Origin: Symsagittifera roscoffensis | Lineage: Eukaryota > Xenacoelomorpha > Acoela > Convolutidae | Assembly: GCF_963678635.1 (NCBI RefSeq) | Contig: NC_087068.1 | Coordinates: 14,263,872 to 14,327,871 of the forward strand | Length of the DNA stretch: 64,000 bases | Reading direction: 5' to 3' | Part shown: piece after piece, positions 28,201 through 37,893 of the stretch | Position numbering within the stretch: position 1 is the first letter of the stretch | How the letters are laid out: each line of letters starts with the position of its first letter | Notes under the pieces: generated by a model | What the model saw: only the letters and a program-made list of their open reading frames with translations | Databases searched by the model: none | Told to the model about the DNA's origin: nothing | Position numbers and translations under genes: made by a program

Positions 28201-31200
28201 ATAAGGAGTGGATCGCAATCTCTGACATGTCGGAATTGGAAGTTGTTTCAGACGTGTTGTCCCCGGACTGGGGTCCCGACTCAACACTTGAGTCGACCGA
28301 TTCTCCAACATCATATTCCAAGTTGTTTGAGATGTTTCTCGACTCCCCGGACAAAACTCTGTCCATCGGTCGCCTTGAATCCGACTCCCCGGACAAAATT
28401 CTGTCCCTAGGTAGTCTAGTCAACCTCTCCCCGGACAAGTTGTCCTGCACGGGCTCAAAGGCGTTTGACTTCTCAGACAAGTCGTCCTTGACTGGATCGA
28501 AGGTGTCATATTCCCCGGACATTGTCTCGTCCAGGGACGAACAATCTGAGCTTGGCTCGTATTCCTCTTTTGCATCCGTGAAGTGCACTCTCCTCGTGAA
28601 GCTAGATTTCGACTTGATCCTGACTTCCTCAGTAGCTTGGTTTTGATTCGATGTTCCATATTCAGTGAACGAAGTTCTCAACAATACTTCTTTCGGCATC
28701 GAGGTCACCAGCTGATTGACGATCGACCTGCAATCCCGTTCAACGCCTCGGCTGCGAATGGACACTGGCCTCTTCTCTGTTCTCTCGGTGACAGTCAACC
28801 TCTGCATGGTTTCCTTCCATTCATGATCATGCCTATCCACTTCCCTATCCAACAAGTCACGGAGTTTTCCCATGACGTCCGGCGCCACGTTCACCGTCTT
28901 ATTCAATAAAGCGATGCTGTTTATACCCAGCCTGGTCAGTTCTTGCTGTACCAAGTTGGATCGGACTAGCAGATCCAACGGAACGGGTTCGCCTCTGGCT
29001 AAAAGCTTTATCTCCGCAGCCGTCTCCACTGGAAGGTCAGGGTGTCCAGGTATAGGATGTCCTGATTTGTCTAACCACCTAGTAAGTGGCAGCTCATCAT
29101 AGGTTTCTTTGTCCAGAAAGGAAAACCCGTCTTTGATCTCTGATTGGCTAGCTTGCTTCTCTTCGAGGCGCTCATAAAATTCTGTCTTTTTGCTGAGGCT
29201 ATCTGCGTTCTGGTGCTTGTCACGGGTACGGTGCTCTATGATCATGTGGTATCCATCCAAGCGCACGATCCAACGACCAATGTAGCTCTGGTCCATCGAA
29301 TAGGTTTTCAGCCAGGCAAGGGCACGATTGTCCACACGCAACTTGAAGGGAGCACTCCCCAAGTAGGCCCTGTACTTTTCCACAAACGTGATCACAGCAA
29401 ACATCTCCGCTTTTGGTGCGCCGTACTTCATCTCAGTGTCACTCAGGACTTTACTTCCATAAGCTATCGGACGAAGAACCGTTCTCCCGTTCCACTCCTG
29501 CTCTTGGTGAAGTATGCCTGATATCGCAACCACTGACGCATCCGTGTCCAGCACGAACATCCCCTTCTCCGTTGGCATGCCGAGGACCGGTGCCTCGCAA
29601 AGTTCGCGCTTGATGTTTTCAAATGAGACTTGTGCCTCATCAGTCCAGGTGAACTTTTTGCCCTTATTTCTCATCAACTTCTGCATGGGGTATATTTTGT
29701 CAGCATACCCCTTGATGAACTCGCGATAATAATTGGCGAATCCCAGAAAACTCATCAACTGTGTATCTGTTTTAGGTGCCTTCCAGGTCAGCACCGCTTC
29801 AACCGCTTCGGGGTCTGGTCTCACTCCATGTTTGTCAACCAGGCGGCCCAGATACTTTATGGAATCCTTGAGGATTTCGCACTTAGAGGGTTTGCATTTC
29901 AGACCCGCCTGCTTCATGCAAGAAAACACCTCTTCCAACCTCTCGATGTGGTCTTCCAAGGTTGGTGTCGCGATCACTACATCATCGACATAACACATGA
30001 TGAGATTCCCATACTTTTTAGTAACGCTCGTGAGTGCCTGAGCCATCAGTCGCTGGAATGTGGCTGTCGCGTTGCACAATCCGAATGGCATCCTCTTCCA
30101 CTGGAACAGTCCCAGCTCACAAGCGAAGCCTGTTTTCTCTCGATCTTGCTTTCTGAGCGGCACTTGCCAGAATGCTGAGCCCAAGTCCAACGTCGTGAAG
30201 AACTTGGCGTCTCCCAGCTTGGATAGGCTCTCATCGATGCGGGGAATCGGATATGCGTCCTTTATAGTCACTGCGTTCAGATAACGGAAATCGCAACAAA
30301 ATCTGAGTTGTCCCCCTTTCTTTTTTGCCATGACCACGCCACAAGCCCATGGGGACTTCGACGGCTCGATCATGTCGTACTCCATTAACATCTCGATTTC
30401 CTTCCTACACGCTTCTGACTTGTTTGGGGTCATTCTTCTCGCCCCTTCCCTATGAGGTACCGAGCCCTCTTCTATCTCAATCTCATGCTCTACAAAATTG
30501 CAACAACCTATGTCGGCCTTATGTTTCGAAAAAACGTCTGCGTTCCGATTTAGCACCGCCCTGAGCGAATCTAGTTCCTTGTCGGATATTTTACCCTTCA
30601 GATGCTCTATCTCAGGTAGGACAGGCCTATTCTCTGCTAACTCTGCTTCCGTCGGTCTCTCAGGAAAGTTGGAACAACTAGACAGCCCATCATCTGTTTC
30701 CGACTTCATTGAAAACAATTTCCTAGAAGATTTCAATTCAATTACTCTTTTCATTATACATTCTTGGTTCGCATGTAATGGACATTTAGTTACGTCAAAC
30801 TTCTTCAAGTTTTCCACACTCAGAAAGTCTGTGTTCAGAGGCAAAGCGTAGCCAAGTTTCTTTCCCCTCTGTATTGTCACTGTTGTTGCTTCTGTGTTCA
30901 ATAACACACTCACACACAGTCCGCTCTGAGTGAGTGAGAAGCTTCTTCCTAAAATAGCCGAGCTTTTACTGTTTGGATTTGGTACCAGACACACCTGTCT
31001 GTCATTGCTGAGTTCATTCAAGTTCCTCATCCTAAACGTCGCTACTACGGCTTGGTTCGGTTTTAATCTAACTTTTCGATCCAGAAAAATCGGCACCTTG
31101 GCCTGATTAATTAATATCTTATTAAGGGGTCTTTTCTCATACTTTCTTTCAGGATCCTTGATCCTAATCAATCCGTCATTGAGATCAATCGTGACGTCAA

Positions 31201-34200
31201 AGTTGCGAACGAAATCCCTCCCTAGGATGAACTGGTCGGATTCGTCCAAATTCTCTACTACTAGGAAGCTCATCCAAAGATGTCTCCCTCCGAGCTGCAG
31301 TGAGATGATCGGGGTTCGCCCGGTGACATAGATCGCTCCCTGATTGGCAGCTGCCAACCTGATGTTTGTCGGTATGAGATCCGACCTCTCAAAACCCATG
31401 TCGGTCCAAGTTTTGACTGGCATGACACTGACTACTGCTCCCGTGTCTAGCAGTCCCTTTACTGAAAGCTGTCTGCCTTGCACGTCCAGAACGTGTGCGG
31501 CCAGATCTGCCTCGCAACCAATATGCACAGCATCTTGCTCGAGCATCGCGTTGTGTCCGATTCGTCTGACCTTCAGCTCCTCTTGACCAATGTATATCCG
31601 GCCAACCTGATCGTTCGCATCAGTTATGTGAGCTTTCGTGTAGATATTGATGCCATCCACATTCATCAGAATCGGGTAAGGGCCATGGACATCGATATAA
31701 TGTCCGTCCACTTTCATCAGCCTCGGACCTCCCGTTGTGAGCAGCGCTCGCACTGCCCTGGAGTCTAGTTTGGGATCCTTCTGTTTCAGATAGTCTGCAT
31801 AGATGTCCAGGTGGACTAGTGTAATTTCGGATGGCTCGCTCAGGTTCTTGACCACCTGGTGCCCTGCGACTGAGATGATAGACATTATTTTGGTCCCTGC
31901 CTTCGTCATGCCGAAAGTCTTGCCAGATATAACGTTCAGTTTTAGTCCCTGTTTCTTGGGCTCTTTTTCGTCTTCTGCTCTTGTCGTCTTACTCAGGACA
32001 TTAAGACTTTCCCGAAGATCTGTGCTCTCCAGCTCTGACCTTACCCATTGCTCCACTTCTTTCGTGGCTAGGTCTTGTTTGACATTCTGCAGAGCTGTCC
32101 TGGCCGCCAAGCCGTAATCCACCTTGAGTGGGCTAGACGACTCTGTTTCGAGGTTCGAGGCTACCCCCTCGTCAGGCCATGTCTTAACCTTTTTAGTCGT
32201 GAAAGTGCTCGGTGTCGTCTCCTTTCTCCGAGATTCAGCCTCGTTCATCAGACGTGCTCGACTGGCCTTGACACCCGAAAGCGCCTCTTCATGGCGGGGA
32301 TGTTTCACGTCCGCTACTGCGTCCCAAAATTGAGTACAATCCGACTTGAAGTGTCCCTCCAAATTACAGAAGAAGCACCTCGGACCATATTTCATGATGA
32401 GCCCTCTCACATACTCTTCATGATCCTCGTCGGTCGCGTCAGCGTCCTCGAGAAAGTAGCCTATGGCCTTCATGTTCTGTTTGTATGCAGAACACGCAGA
32501 AACGTGATGGTCCATCGAACCACAATTCGCACACGACCTCCTCTTGTCCATGTCATCGCGAGGTTTGTACCAACTGGAATTCGCACCAGTGTTTGTCCCG
32601 CTATAGTTGCCATAATTGCTGTAACGGTTTTGCGCCCTCGGTTTTATCAGTAAATACTCGCGTGACTTCATACGCAAGTCATCGGGCGTGGGTACCTGGT
32701 CCAGCGACAGGGTGAAATGAGTGGCCAACATCGTCTTCAACTCCTCACTCCTTACACCATCCATGAACTTCGAAGCGATCGCCAAGTTTCGTTCGGATAT
32801 TCTCTCATCCGGGTTGCTCCTCCTCCTGAGCAATTCAAGGTCGTCCAAGAATTTATCTATTGATTCTTCATCTCTCTGACGCCTCTTCTCGAACTTCACC
32901 ATGGCCTGGTGCCCTTGTACTCCAGAGCCGAAACGATTCAGCAGGATGTCGAATATCTTGCGAGCGCTATCCCTCTCATTGACTCTTTTCGCCATTACAC
33001 AATTTAGTGCAGTACCCTCCAAGTTGCTCGTCAGCGCGCTGCACTCTTGTTTCTTGGAGAGATTCTCTTCCTCAAAGTGTAACTTCATCACCTCTATCCA
33101 AGTATCAATGCAGCCGTCTGACTCGTCTTTATATGACTTCGGCTTCTTCAGTGTTCTTCTTGACCTCTCTCCTCTCTCGGTTGACTTCGAGAGCTTGGTG
33201 ATGAATGTTTCAAGAGATCTGTTCAGAGGCTCAAACATCGAGGCATACATCGTTGTGTCTTGTGAGACTGTAGTCAGATCTGGTACTGAACTGACTTGTG
33301 GCACGGTTGGCAATCTTGTCTCCGGGGTGGCATCTGCCTCCGGTGGGACTGGATTTGTCCAGCCAGGCCTCTGCGGGGCTGCCCTTGGCCGCTCCTTGTT
33401 TCTATGTTCGTAGTTCGTTCTCGAGCCTTGCTGGGCTCTGGCACTGTTGCCCGTACCATCTCCAACATTCGCATGGCGTGAGCGCTCCCTTAAGTTGGAA
33501 TGCTCCTGCCAATTATTCCCATTCAGGATCGCGTCAAGCTTCCGCATCATTAAGTCAGATTTGGCGTCCAACCTCCTTTCCAGGCCAGTCATCGTTTGGG
33601 CGTAGGTATTATCATGATCATTCAACAATCGCTCGATCTCTCTTGTCATCCTAGCCTCTCTTTCCTCTGACTCTTTGTTTGCCTGAGCCAAGCTCTCGGC
33701 CAGGCATTGATCGGTGTCACGAATCAATTGAGCCTGATCAAACCTCGCTTGCGACTTCACGTGCGTTAGCTCATCTTTCAAATTCTCTCGACCATGGTGA
33801 GCTCTCTCGTCAACTTGATCTATCCGCTTAGTCATGTCTCGCCTCAATTCATCCAAGCCATTCATCACACCAGCGAACATATCACTTATGTCACCAGCTG
33901 CCCCCAGTGGCGGGGTTAGCCCCAGAGAAGACGAGGTCAACTGTGGCTGTAGCCTAGTACTTGATGACGCACCGCCCTTTTGCTTGTGCATTGACGTCAT
34001 CAGTCTGTCAAACGTTGATGATGCTCCCATCGTTATCCCATCTGACATAGGCCTGGTCGGCGAGGCAGAAGATGCCTCCCTGCTCATGTCGTTCCTTGGG
34101 CACGGTGTGAAGTTCACATCCGGATGGGTTATCTCCGGGTAGTCATCCCTGGAAGTCAAACCTACAGTTGGTAGTGACGCCATGCGTTCGTCGTACAAGG

Positions 34201-34753
34201 ACTTCCAACTCTTCTTGGCCTTCGAGAACGTCTGCTCTTCACCCGGACTCATACTCGACATCATCGCGTTGTTACTCTGTTTGGCCAAGGATGAGTGTGC
34301 ACTTGTCAGATGTGAAGGTTCCTTTCTCCATTTATAGCTCTTAGTCTCTGATCTGGACATTCCCCTGTACAACACTTCCTCCCGAGGTTCGACCTCGGAA
34401 CGCTCCGAGGTCTCCTCTGTCCTCTCGACTTCCTCTCGTTCGAGGACCCCGTCTGGCTCAAAGTCGGGTCGAATGAGCGTTCGCTCCCCTTCGTCAAAGG
34501 GATCCACCGGCGTTTCGCTCGCAGGCTCGGCCTCGGCGCTCCGCCCTTGATTGCCATCAAGGTTTTTCTCGCTCCTTAGTCTCATTTCGATCACTGAAAG
34601 ATCAGGTTGACCTTTAGTCGATTCGTCTTCAGCAAACGCGTCGGAAGCGCTGCTAAACGAGGTCTGGCTACGCCTAGTTCTAAATTTCCGCGTGCTTCCC
34701 TTGCTTAGCCTGGGAATTTTAGTAGTCGATCCTAACGAGTCCCTGCGCTGCAT
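25271..34753 (-). CDS. Gag-pol polyprotein with C-terminal macro-like domain (copy B, intact)
   Basis: The ATG at 34753 is the first in a frame open since about 34813 and gives 3160 residues with no frameshift between gag and pol. Seen: a coiled coil at ~310-430; a capsid-like region at ~545-705; zinc knuckles CANCGSMDHHVSAC (~745) and CFFCNLEGHFKSDC (~795); protease LLDTGA (~1103) with ILGRDF; RT with YVDD (~1588); RNase H with LDTDAS, KAEMF, RVDN and NADSLS; a long linker with LSGE repeats; integrase H2C2 (~2360-2415) and DDE core (VVQIDHQ, FQSDNG, GLVERQ; D-35-E); a GPF module; an acidic linker; and a macro-like domain (~3000-3160). It provides structural proteins, reverse transcription and integration. 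The macro-like domain retains Lys at the TARG1 Lys84 position but not the Asp125 loop. A normal Gypsy gag-pol is about half this length. Confidence 0.97.
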   Translation of the reverse strand: MQRRDSLGSTTKIPRLSKGSTRKFRTRRSQTSFSSASDAFAEDESTKGQPDLSVIEMRLRSEKNLDGNQGRSAEAEPASETPVDPFDEGERTLIRPDFEPDGVLEREEVERTEETSERSEVEPREEVLYRGMSRSETKSYKWRKEPSHLTSAHSSLAKQSNNAMMSSMSPGEEQTFSKAKKSWKSLYDERMASLPTVGLTSRDDYPEITHPDVNFTPCPRNDMSREASSASPTRPMSDGITMGASSTFDRLMTSMHKQKGGASSSTRLQPQLTSSSLGLTPPLGAAGDISDMFAGVMNGLDELRRDMTKRIDQVDERAHHGRENLKDELTHVKSQARFDQAQLIRDTDQCLAESLAQANKESEEREARMTREIERLLNDHDNTYAQTMTGLERRLDAKSDLMMRKLDAILNGNNWQEHSNLRERSRHANVGDGTGNSARAQQGSRTNYEHRNKERPRAAPQRPGWTNPVPPEADATPETRLPTVPQVSSVPDLTTVSQDTTMYASMFEPLNRSLETFITKLSKSTERGERSRRTLKKPKSYKDESDGCIDTWIEVMKLHFEEENLSKKQECSALTSNLEGTALNCVMAKRVNERDSARKIFDILLNRFGSGVQGHQAMVKFEKRRQRDEESIDKFLDDLELLRRRSNPDERISERNLAIASKFMDGVRSEELKTMLATHFTLSLDQVPTPDDLRMKSREYLLIKPRAQNRYSNYGNYSGTNTGANSSWYKPRDDMDKRRSCANCGSMDHHVSACSAYKQNMKAIGYFLEDADATDEDHEEYVRGLIMKYGPRCFFCNLEGHFKSDCTQFWDAVADVKHPRHEEALSGVKASRARLMNEAESRRKETTPSTFTTKKVKTWPDEGVASNLETESSSPLKVDYGLAARTALQNVKQDLATKEVEQWVRSELESTDLRESLNVLSKTTRAEDEKEPKKQGLKLNVISGKTFGMTKAGTKIMSIISVAGHQVVKNLSEPSEITLVHLDIYADYLKQKDPKLDSRAVRALLTTGGPRLMKVDGHYIDVHGPYPILMNVDGINIYTKAHITDANDQVGRIYIGQEELKVRRIGHNAMLEQDAVHIGCEADLAAHVLDVQGRQLSVKGLLDTGAVVSVMPVKTWTDMGFERSDLIPTNIRLAAANQGAIYVTGRTPIISLQLGGRHLWMSFLVVENLDESDQFILGRDFVRNFDVTIDLNDGLIRIKDPERKYEKRPLNKILINQAKVPIFLDRKVRLKPNQAVVATFRMRNLNELSNDRQVCLVPNPNSKSSAILGRSFSLTQSGLCVSVLLNTEATTVTIQRGKKLGYALPLNTDFLSVENLKKFDVTKCPLHANQECIMKRVIELKSSRKLFSMKSETDDGLSSCSNFPERPTEAELAENRPVLPEIEHLKGKISDKELDSLRAVLNRNADVFSKHKADIGCCNFVEHEIEIEEGSVPHREGARRMTPNKSEACRKEIEMLMEYDMIEPSKSPWACGVVMAKKKGGQLRFCCDFRYLNAVTIKDAYPIPRIDESLSKLGDAKFFTTLDLGSAFWQVPLRKQDREKTGFACELGLFQWKRMPFGLCNATATFQRLMAQALTSVTKKYGNLIMCYVDDVVIATPTLEDHIERLEEVFSCMKQAGLKCKPSKCEILKDSIKYLGRLVDKHGVRPDPEAVEAVLTWKAPKTDTQLMSFLGFANYYREFIKGYADKIYPMQKLMRNKGKKFTWTDEAQVSFENIKRELCEAPVLGMPTEKGMFVLDTDASVVAISGILHQEQEWNGRTVLRPIAYGSKVLSDTEMKYGAPKAEMFAVITFVEKYRAYLGSAPFKLRVDNRALAWLKTYSMDQSYIGRWIVRLDGYHMIIEHRTRDKHQNADSLSKKTEFYERLEEKQASQSEIKDGFSFLDKETYDELPLTRWLDKSGHPIPGHPDLPVETAAEIKLLARGEPVPLDLLVRSNLVQQELTRLGINSIALLNKTVNVAPDVMGKLRDLLDREVDRHDHEWKETMQRLTVTERTEKRPVSIRSRGVERDCRSIVNQLVTSMPKEVLLRTSFTEYGTSNQNQATEEVRIKSKSSFTRRVHFTDAKEEYEPSSDCSSLDETMSGEYDTFDPVKDDLSEKSNAFEPVQDNLSGERLTRLPRDRILSGESDSRRPMDRVLSGESRNISNNLEYDVGESVDSSVESGPQSGDNTSETTSNSDMSEIAIHSLLVDWKQRGLDREIHQDPDRDRYTSDEEGTVVDNAADELELIAVSKRPTRLLPHGTVVRTNLEPSVQEATPLKKIWCVKLMDDAHAPEIMSGQMNVVKTYLKARYRLSDLLRAQRNDRMTSSLKRWIENGAPDKGDLEEDSYKILKQFYLKRKDLLYLNKDGIVACKRKEEDKVLYKYNSIVLPQLYQTELLFRSHDQMGHQGVDKVYNRIQKRFEWPGLKKACEKWIAACLSCQQAKDPRKLRFPLQSIESSGFNEVVQIDHQKICMTATGYNQVLVMIDHFTKYAEAAPCMTASAEETCDHLINVWIARHGCPITFQSDNGKAFVGDLTKELMKRSQVAQAHSTTYHPQTNGLVERQNRTLVSMLRVYCSRYMDDWDKHLPQVMGAYNSTEHSTTGISPHMMLTGHEKALPLTFFYPEYEGKRTAPQTYVRDVIRRQQDLNDLCRRNTQQAQIRQKRRFDKRTADAKAYSVGDYVWVFQEVVPPKGTKKLLKKWRGPFQITEVHQGGRFYRLSTGRAAHYENIKPHNASSEDWCIPADMQEGDYLIVDPACEVNERGTRDKNDGNEMVDNCDLPLDLELTERVEVDDETLPYAEEDWDCPEQTEIDKGIQPDFPLTMETRQSKRGKNQKKYNPYGEDFVVDRIVVGDVIDSLVGLDEVAMLEEIDLVNDMDQDWIDDRSEPEVEFEPEAEQTHEQELTNLRVLEWLHDLPTDPKETILTIQDVDRDSVKYISHDNTESNWVAPDGPLRVPQSNLGLLDFGRSTGTSMDIFVRGVGVGLTHTENLIIKKLKSARETGELETEGENAKKPPFGRIFESYFDLPNHYSNNIVITDSDFILTERTCAIAITADVSFKTALAADFKREYKNIEFLWKQRPGVGGMIALPPVASQIPGKYLCFLVTKATDRQHVNPESLVLALTRLRDFLVERGVTSLSLPVYDPNRGKLHPRELYALVHVIFSETDIEVYLHKKYYLSIC
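25878..25916 (-). promoter_or_regulatory. Candidate central polypurine tract with upstream hairpin (copy B)
   Basis: The sense strand reads ATCGAC (25911-25916), loop GGGGAC, GTCGAT (25899-25904), GGATATT, then TTGTCCGGGGAGT (25878-25890) and GGGGGTA. It lies 12.9 kb from the 5' end of the 24.4-kb element, 53 percent along. The 3' tract has stem ATCAAT/ATTGAT, so the pairs differ but pairing is kept. It is embedded in codons for FVRGVGVG, a different reading frame from the LSGE repeats made by the same motif. Central tracts of this kind are known in lentiviruses and Ty1. Confidence 0.65.
28260..28522 (-). repeat. Cluster of five GTCCGGGGA motifs in the gag-pol linker
   Basis: The plus strand shows the core TCCCCGGAC within 28260-28269, 28341-28352, 28383-28397, 28425-28440 and 28511-28522. 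The encoded units are SGD, LSGE, LSGE, LSGE and MSGE, spaced 13-30 residues apart between RNase H and integrase. A sixth, degenerate copy (TTCTCAGACAAG) lies near 28472. The motif is the core of the polypurine tract. Confidence 0.8.
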
Positions 34754-35220
34754 AGTTTTGTACAAAATGAAAGTATTCGTAATTTGATGGCAATGCAACC
34801 GTACCACAAACAAGATTTAGTTAAATCGCTTAACGCTGCCTACTCGATTCCGTCAGTATCAAAATGTCTCTTAGATCTCTCACGACTAAATTAGTGACTC
34901 AGCTAAAGTTACACACAGGGTCTACTCAGTATTGATATAATGCTAACTCAACCCGGTTGTATAGTATAACAGTATCACTAAGTTTCCACAAGATATAATC
35001 AACACACAACACACAATCGATAATCAGATAAGAATATCCTACAGGTGACAGCGACCTTTTGTCAGTATCAATTTATCGCCACACAATTTATCAAGTCACT
35101 GCTTTGTTAAAATTAAACAATCTTCGATAAAAAGCAGTGATGATTCAGAAATAGGTAAATAAAACTTAGTCTTAAAGAAAAAGACTTCCCCCAATCGGAA
35201 CGATCCGAAAGAACGAAGCC

Positions 35221-35330
35221 CAGGACACAGTCTTCTCAAGTGGGTGTGTGTTTGCCTAATACACCCACCGAGGTCTTCTCTTAGGTGTCCTGCGATTGCC
35301 CGAGCTGTCCTACTAAGTAGCTCAAGGCAA
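35221..35330 (-). other. Structured RNA unit 1 in leader (two hairpins)
   Basis: The outer stem is CAGGACAC (35221-35228) with GTGTCCTG (35285-35292). An inner stem GTGGGTGT (35240-35247) pairs with ACACCCAC (35261-35268). A second hairpin pairs TTGCC-GAGCT (35296-35306) with AGCTC-GGCAA (35319-35330). Unit 2 repeats all three with compensatory changes, which supports a folded RNA. Confidence 0.7.
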
Positions 35331-35404
35331 CCTCTTGGTCGAAAATTCGTCAAATCTATGAAAAAGCTCTCCCACACTCGGACTGCTCCAAGTGCACGAG
35401 AGTA

Positions 35405-35516
35405 GGGAACAATTCTTCTTCTCAAGTGGGTGTGTATTCGCTTAATACACCCACCGAGGTCTTCCTTTATTTGTTCCCGGATTGCCCGAACTTTCCTATT
35501 AAGTAGCTCAAGGCAA
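35405..35516 (-). other. Structured RNA unit 2 in leader (duplicate)
   Basis: The outer stem is GGGAACAA (35405-35412) with TTGTTCCC (35471-35478), a sequence unlike unit 1 yet again perfectly paired. The inner stem is GTGGGTGT (35426-35433) with ACACCCAC (35447-35454). In the second hairpin, TTGCC-GAACT (35482-35492) pairs with AGCTC-GGCAA (35505-35516); the one change is tolerated as G-U only in the minus-strand (sense) RNA. Confidence 0.7.
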
Positions 35517-35726
35517 CCACTCAACCAAAATCACAATCAAAAAAAAAAAAAAAATCTTGTTCGGGTACTTCTAATACACCCAATATAGAATCCAAAGTTG
35601 ATCACGAATTTCCGGGTCAGAATGGGTTCTTATGACCCTGATATGCACGCCTAATATCCTAATATGATCCTAATTAAATGGATATTTTCCGTTTCCCAAA
35701 TTGCCACAGAAGGTTTACTCAAGTCT

Positions 35727-37815
35727 CTTACAAGGAGGGTCGCTAAAGGTTTAAGACACTCTGGAGGGTTACCTCGAAGGGTACCTCAATCACTCGAGTT
35801 ACTTAGGAGGGTATCTTAATCACCCAAGCTACTTCGGAGGGTCCCCCTAAATTTACTAAGGAGGGTCAATAAGATGCTTAATACGCTCCGGAGGGTCACC
35901 TCGGAGGGTACCTCCAAAATTTTCAAATTTTCTGATCTCACTTTGAAGGTTCTCCTGCTAGCTTCAAAAAGCGTCAAAATAAGCTAAGGGTTCTAGGGGG
36001 AGCTGCTTCAACTTCTTAGGGTGATCTCGTGGAGATTTTCCACTAAGGAGGGTTGCTAAAGGGCTTAGCTGACTCCGGAGGGTCACTTCGGAGGGTTCTC
36101 CCAAAATCAAGAAAAAGGGTCAAATCACCGCAGTAAAGCCTCTGAAAGCGGTCTACCTGACTTAAAACTAGGTTGGCTGACACGGTCAACCTTCCCAGTT
36201 GAATAAAAAAATGTTTTGATAAAATTTTCTGCCGCTCGGAGGGTTGCCCGTTACTTGGACCCTCCGAACCAACAAATTCTAAAAAATTTTTCTTTTCCGA
36301 AATAATCAACCCAAAAACGGTTGCGATTCGGAAAAGTGGTCAAAAACGTCGACTTTTGGTACCAAAATTATCCCGATCGGATAACTAGTCTTTGAGAAAT
36401 CGCCAAAAACGCGTTAGTCAAAATGGCCTTTTTCTCCACCTGTGTAGGATCTGAGAGACTTTTTCCGCAATTCCGGTCGAAAGTGCCTAAAAATGCTTGA
36501 AATGAGCGTAGTAGCCCTGTACGGCACTGGAATAATACAAAAAACCGGACCAAAATTGGTTTAGAAACAAAATTTTGGCCAAAAACTATCAAATTTGGAC
36601 CCTCCGATTCCTTCCTTTTCCAAACCTTAAGTCGTTAGCTCTATCCACGGAGCTACTCGGAGGGTTACCCAAAAATTTCTCTAGTAACCGAGCACGTTAT
36701 GCTAGCACGCTCCTAACGCAAAAAATTTTATTGCTCTAACTCTAAAAACTCAAAAACTCGATCCCCAAAACAGATTGACAAAATACAGAAAATTATCAAA
36801 ATTTTGGTCGAAAAATTCTCGTTTTTCTAACTTCCACTGAATCTTTGCTCACGCGGTTTCTTTAATAAAGGGGATCGAACTACGTGGCTACTCTCTATAT
36901 AAAAGCTTTTTGCCTATCGGAAAAGCTCGGATATCCGAAAATTTGGGGGTCTACAGTTTGGTCGAAAATTGGTAATTTTCGACAAAAAATGGGTGTTTCT
37001 TGGGTCTAAATAGGAGATAAGTAATATATAGTAAGGACAATAATCTATAAATAGTCGTTAATGAATAGTACTATACCCTCCTTTGCACCAAAATATCCGA
37101 ATCAAGACCCTTAACTCGGAAATTTGCAATCGATGGAGGGTACAATCGGACCGCGCCAATCGAGCCCCCCACCACTTAAGTTTTAAGGAAATAGTACCCG
37201 AACGATACTAAAATTGCTTCAACGATACCCAACAGTCGTTGCGGATGTTGTCCTTGGTGTCCCTGTTGAGTGTGGAACACGTTGATCAGCCTGCCACTCT
37301 ACCCTCCGGTCACCGGCAAAATCACCATTAACGTGCTTAAACACTCAAATTACACTCGAGGGAGGGTATCCAACCCTTCACCAAAACACACAATCTTTCT
37401 ATCAGAAAGATATAAATCAATCTGAAACAACAACAGATAGGAAGGTCAGATCACATCTCGTCCGGAAATAACATATAAACTGTCACTTTTTTGGATTTTT
37501 TACTGTTTTTGGTCTTTTTTGGATTTTTTACTGTTTTTTGTACTTTTTTGTTTTTAAATAAATTTATTTTTGGCTTTTTCTTGGTTATACGCTATTTTTG
37601 TTTGGTTTTACACTTTCTCTTTAATTGTTTTTGGTCCCGGGACCTCGGGATAAGCGGGTTCATGACTTCCCACCTAACCCTCCGGCCCCCGGAATTTTCG
37701 GTGTTAACTAAGTTAAAAAGCTAAATCGTACTAGACGGAGGGGTACGCACCTTCCCCCTAGTACAAAAACGGTCATTAAGGCCTCTAACTCGGGCATACG
37801 CCCGGAGCGGAGGGT
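35727..37815. repeat. Dispersed GGAGGGT heptamers in leader
   Basis: About twenty copies of GGAGGGT (or ACCCTCC) are scattered over 2.1 kb, often as CGGAGGGT followed by A/C/T-CC, with pairs 10-20 bp apart near 35890 and 36075. Most read GGAGGGT on the plus strand, that is ACCCTCC in the element RNA. Related sequences also occur in the LTR. Confidence 0.75.
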
Positions 37816-37862
37816 ACGTCGCTGAAACGCTTGCTGATCATGATGGTTTCATGCCTTTAACA

Positions 37863-37881
37863 GGCCCACCCAGGAGCGCCA
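37863..37881 (-). promoter_or_regulatory. Primer-binding site
   Basis: The sense strand reads TGGCGCTCCTGGGTGGGCC beginning 12 nt after the 5' LTR. It starts with TGG, complementary to a tRNA CCA end, and its complement CCCACCCAGGAGCGCCA reads like a tRNA T-stem plus acceptor stem. The tRNA cannot be named with confidence. Confidence 0.65.
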
Positions 37882-37893
37882 TAAAAACGTCTA

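Larger units (their letters stand above)
34754..37893 (-). other. Long 5' leader of copy B
   Basis: The 3.1 kb between the 5' LTR and the gag-pol ATG are non-coding. Starting at the LTR they hold the primer-binding site, a region dotted with GGAGGGT/ACCCTCC heptamers (35727-37815), a 15-bp A run (35539 on), a duplicated RNA fold (35221-35516), and AT-rich sequence up to gag. A 142-codon open frame at 35096-35524 has no ATG and is better explained by the duplication. Confidence 0.8.

Noticed and set aside
28316..28420. LSGE repeats as a protein-binding peptide array
   Set aside because: Possible, but the same nucleotides occur in another frame and in non-coding DNA, so a nucleic-acid role is preferred; kept as a finding instead.
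35096..35524. 142-codon open frame with internal duplication in the copy B leader
   Set aside because: It has no ATG (starts TTG, no other Met), and the two repeats differ in ways that keep RNA stems paired. Structured RNA explains it better than a protein.
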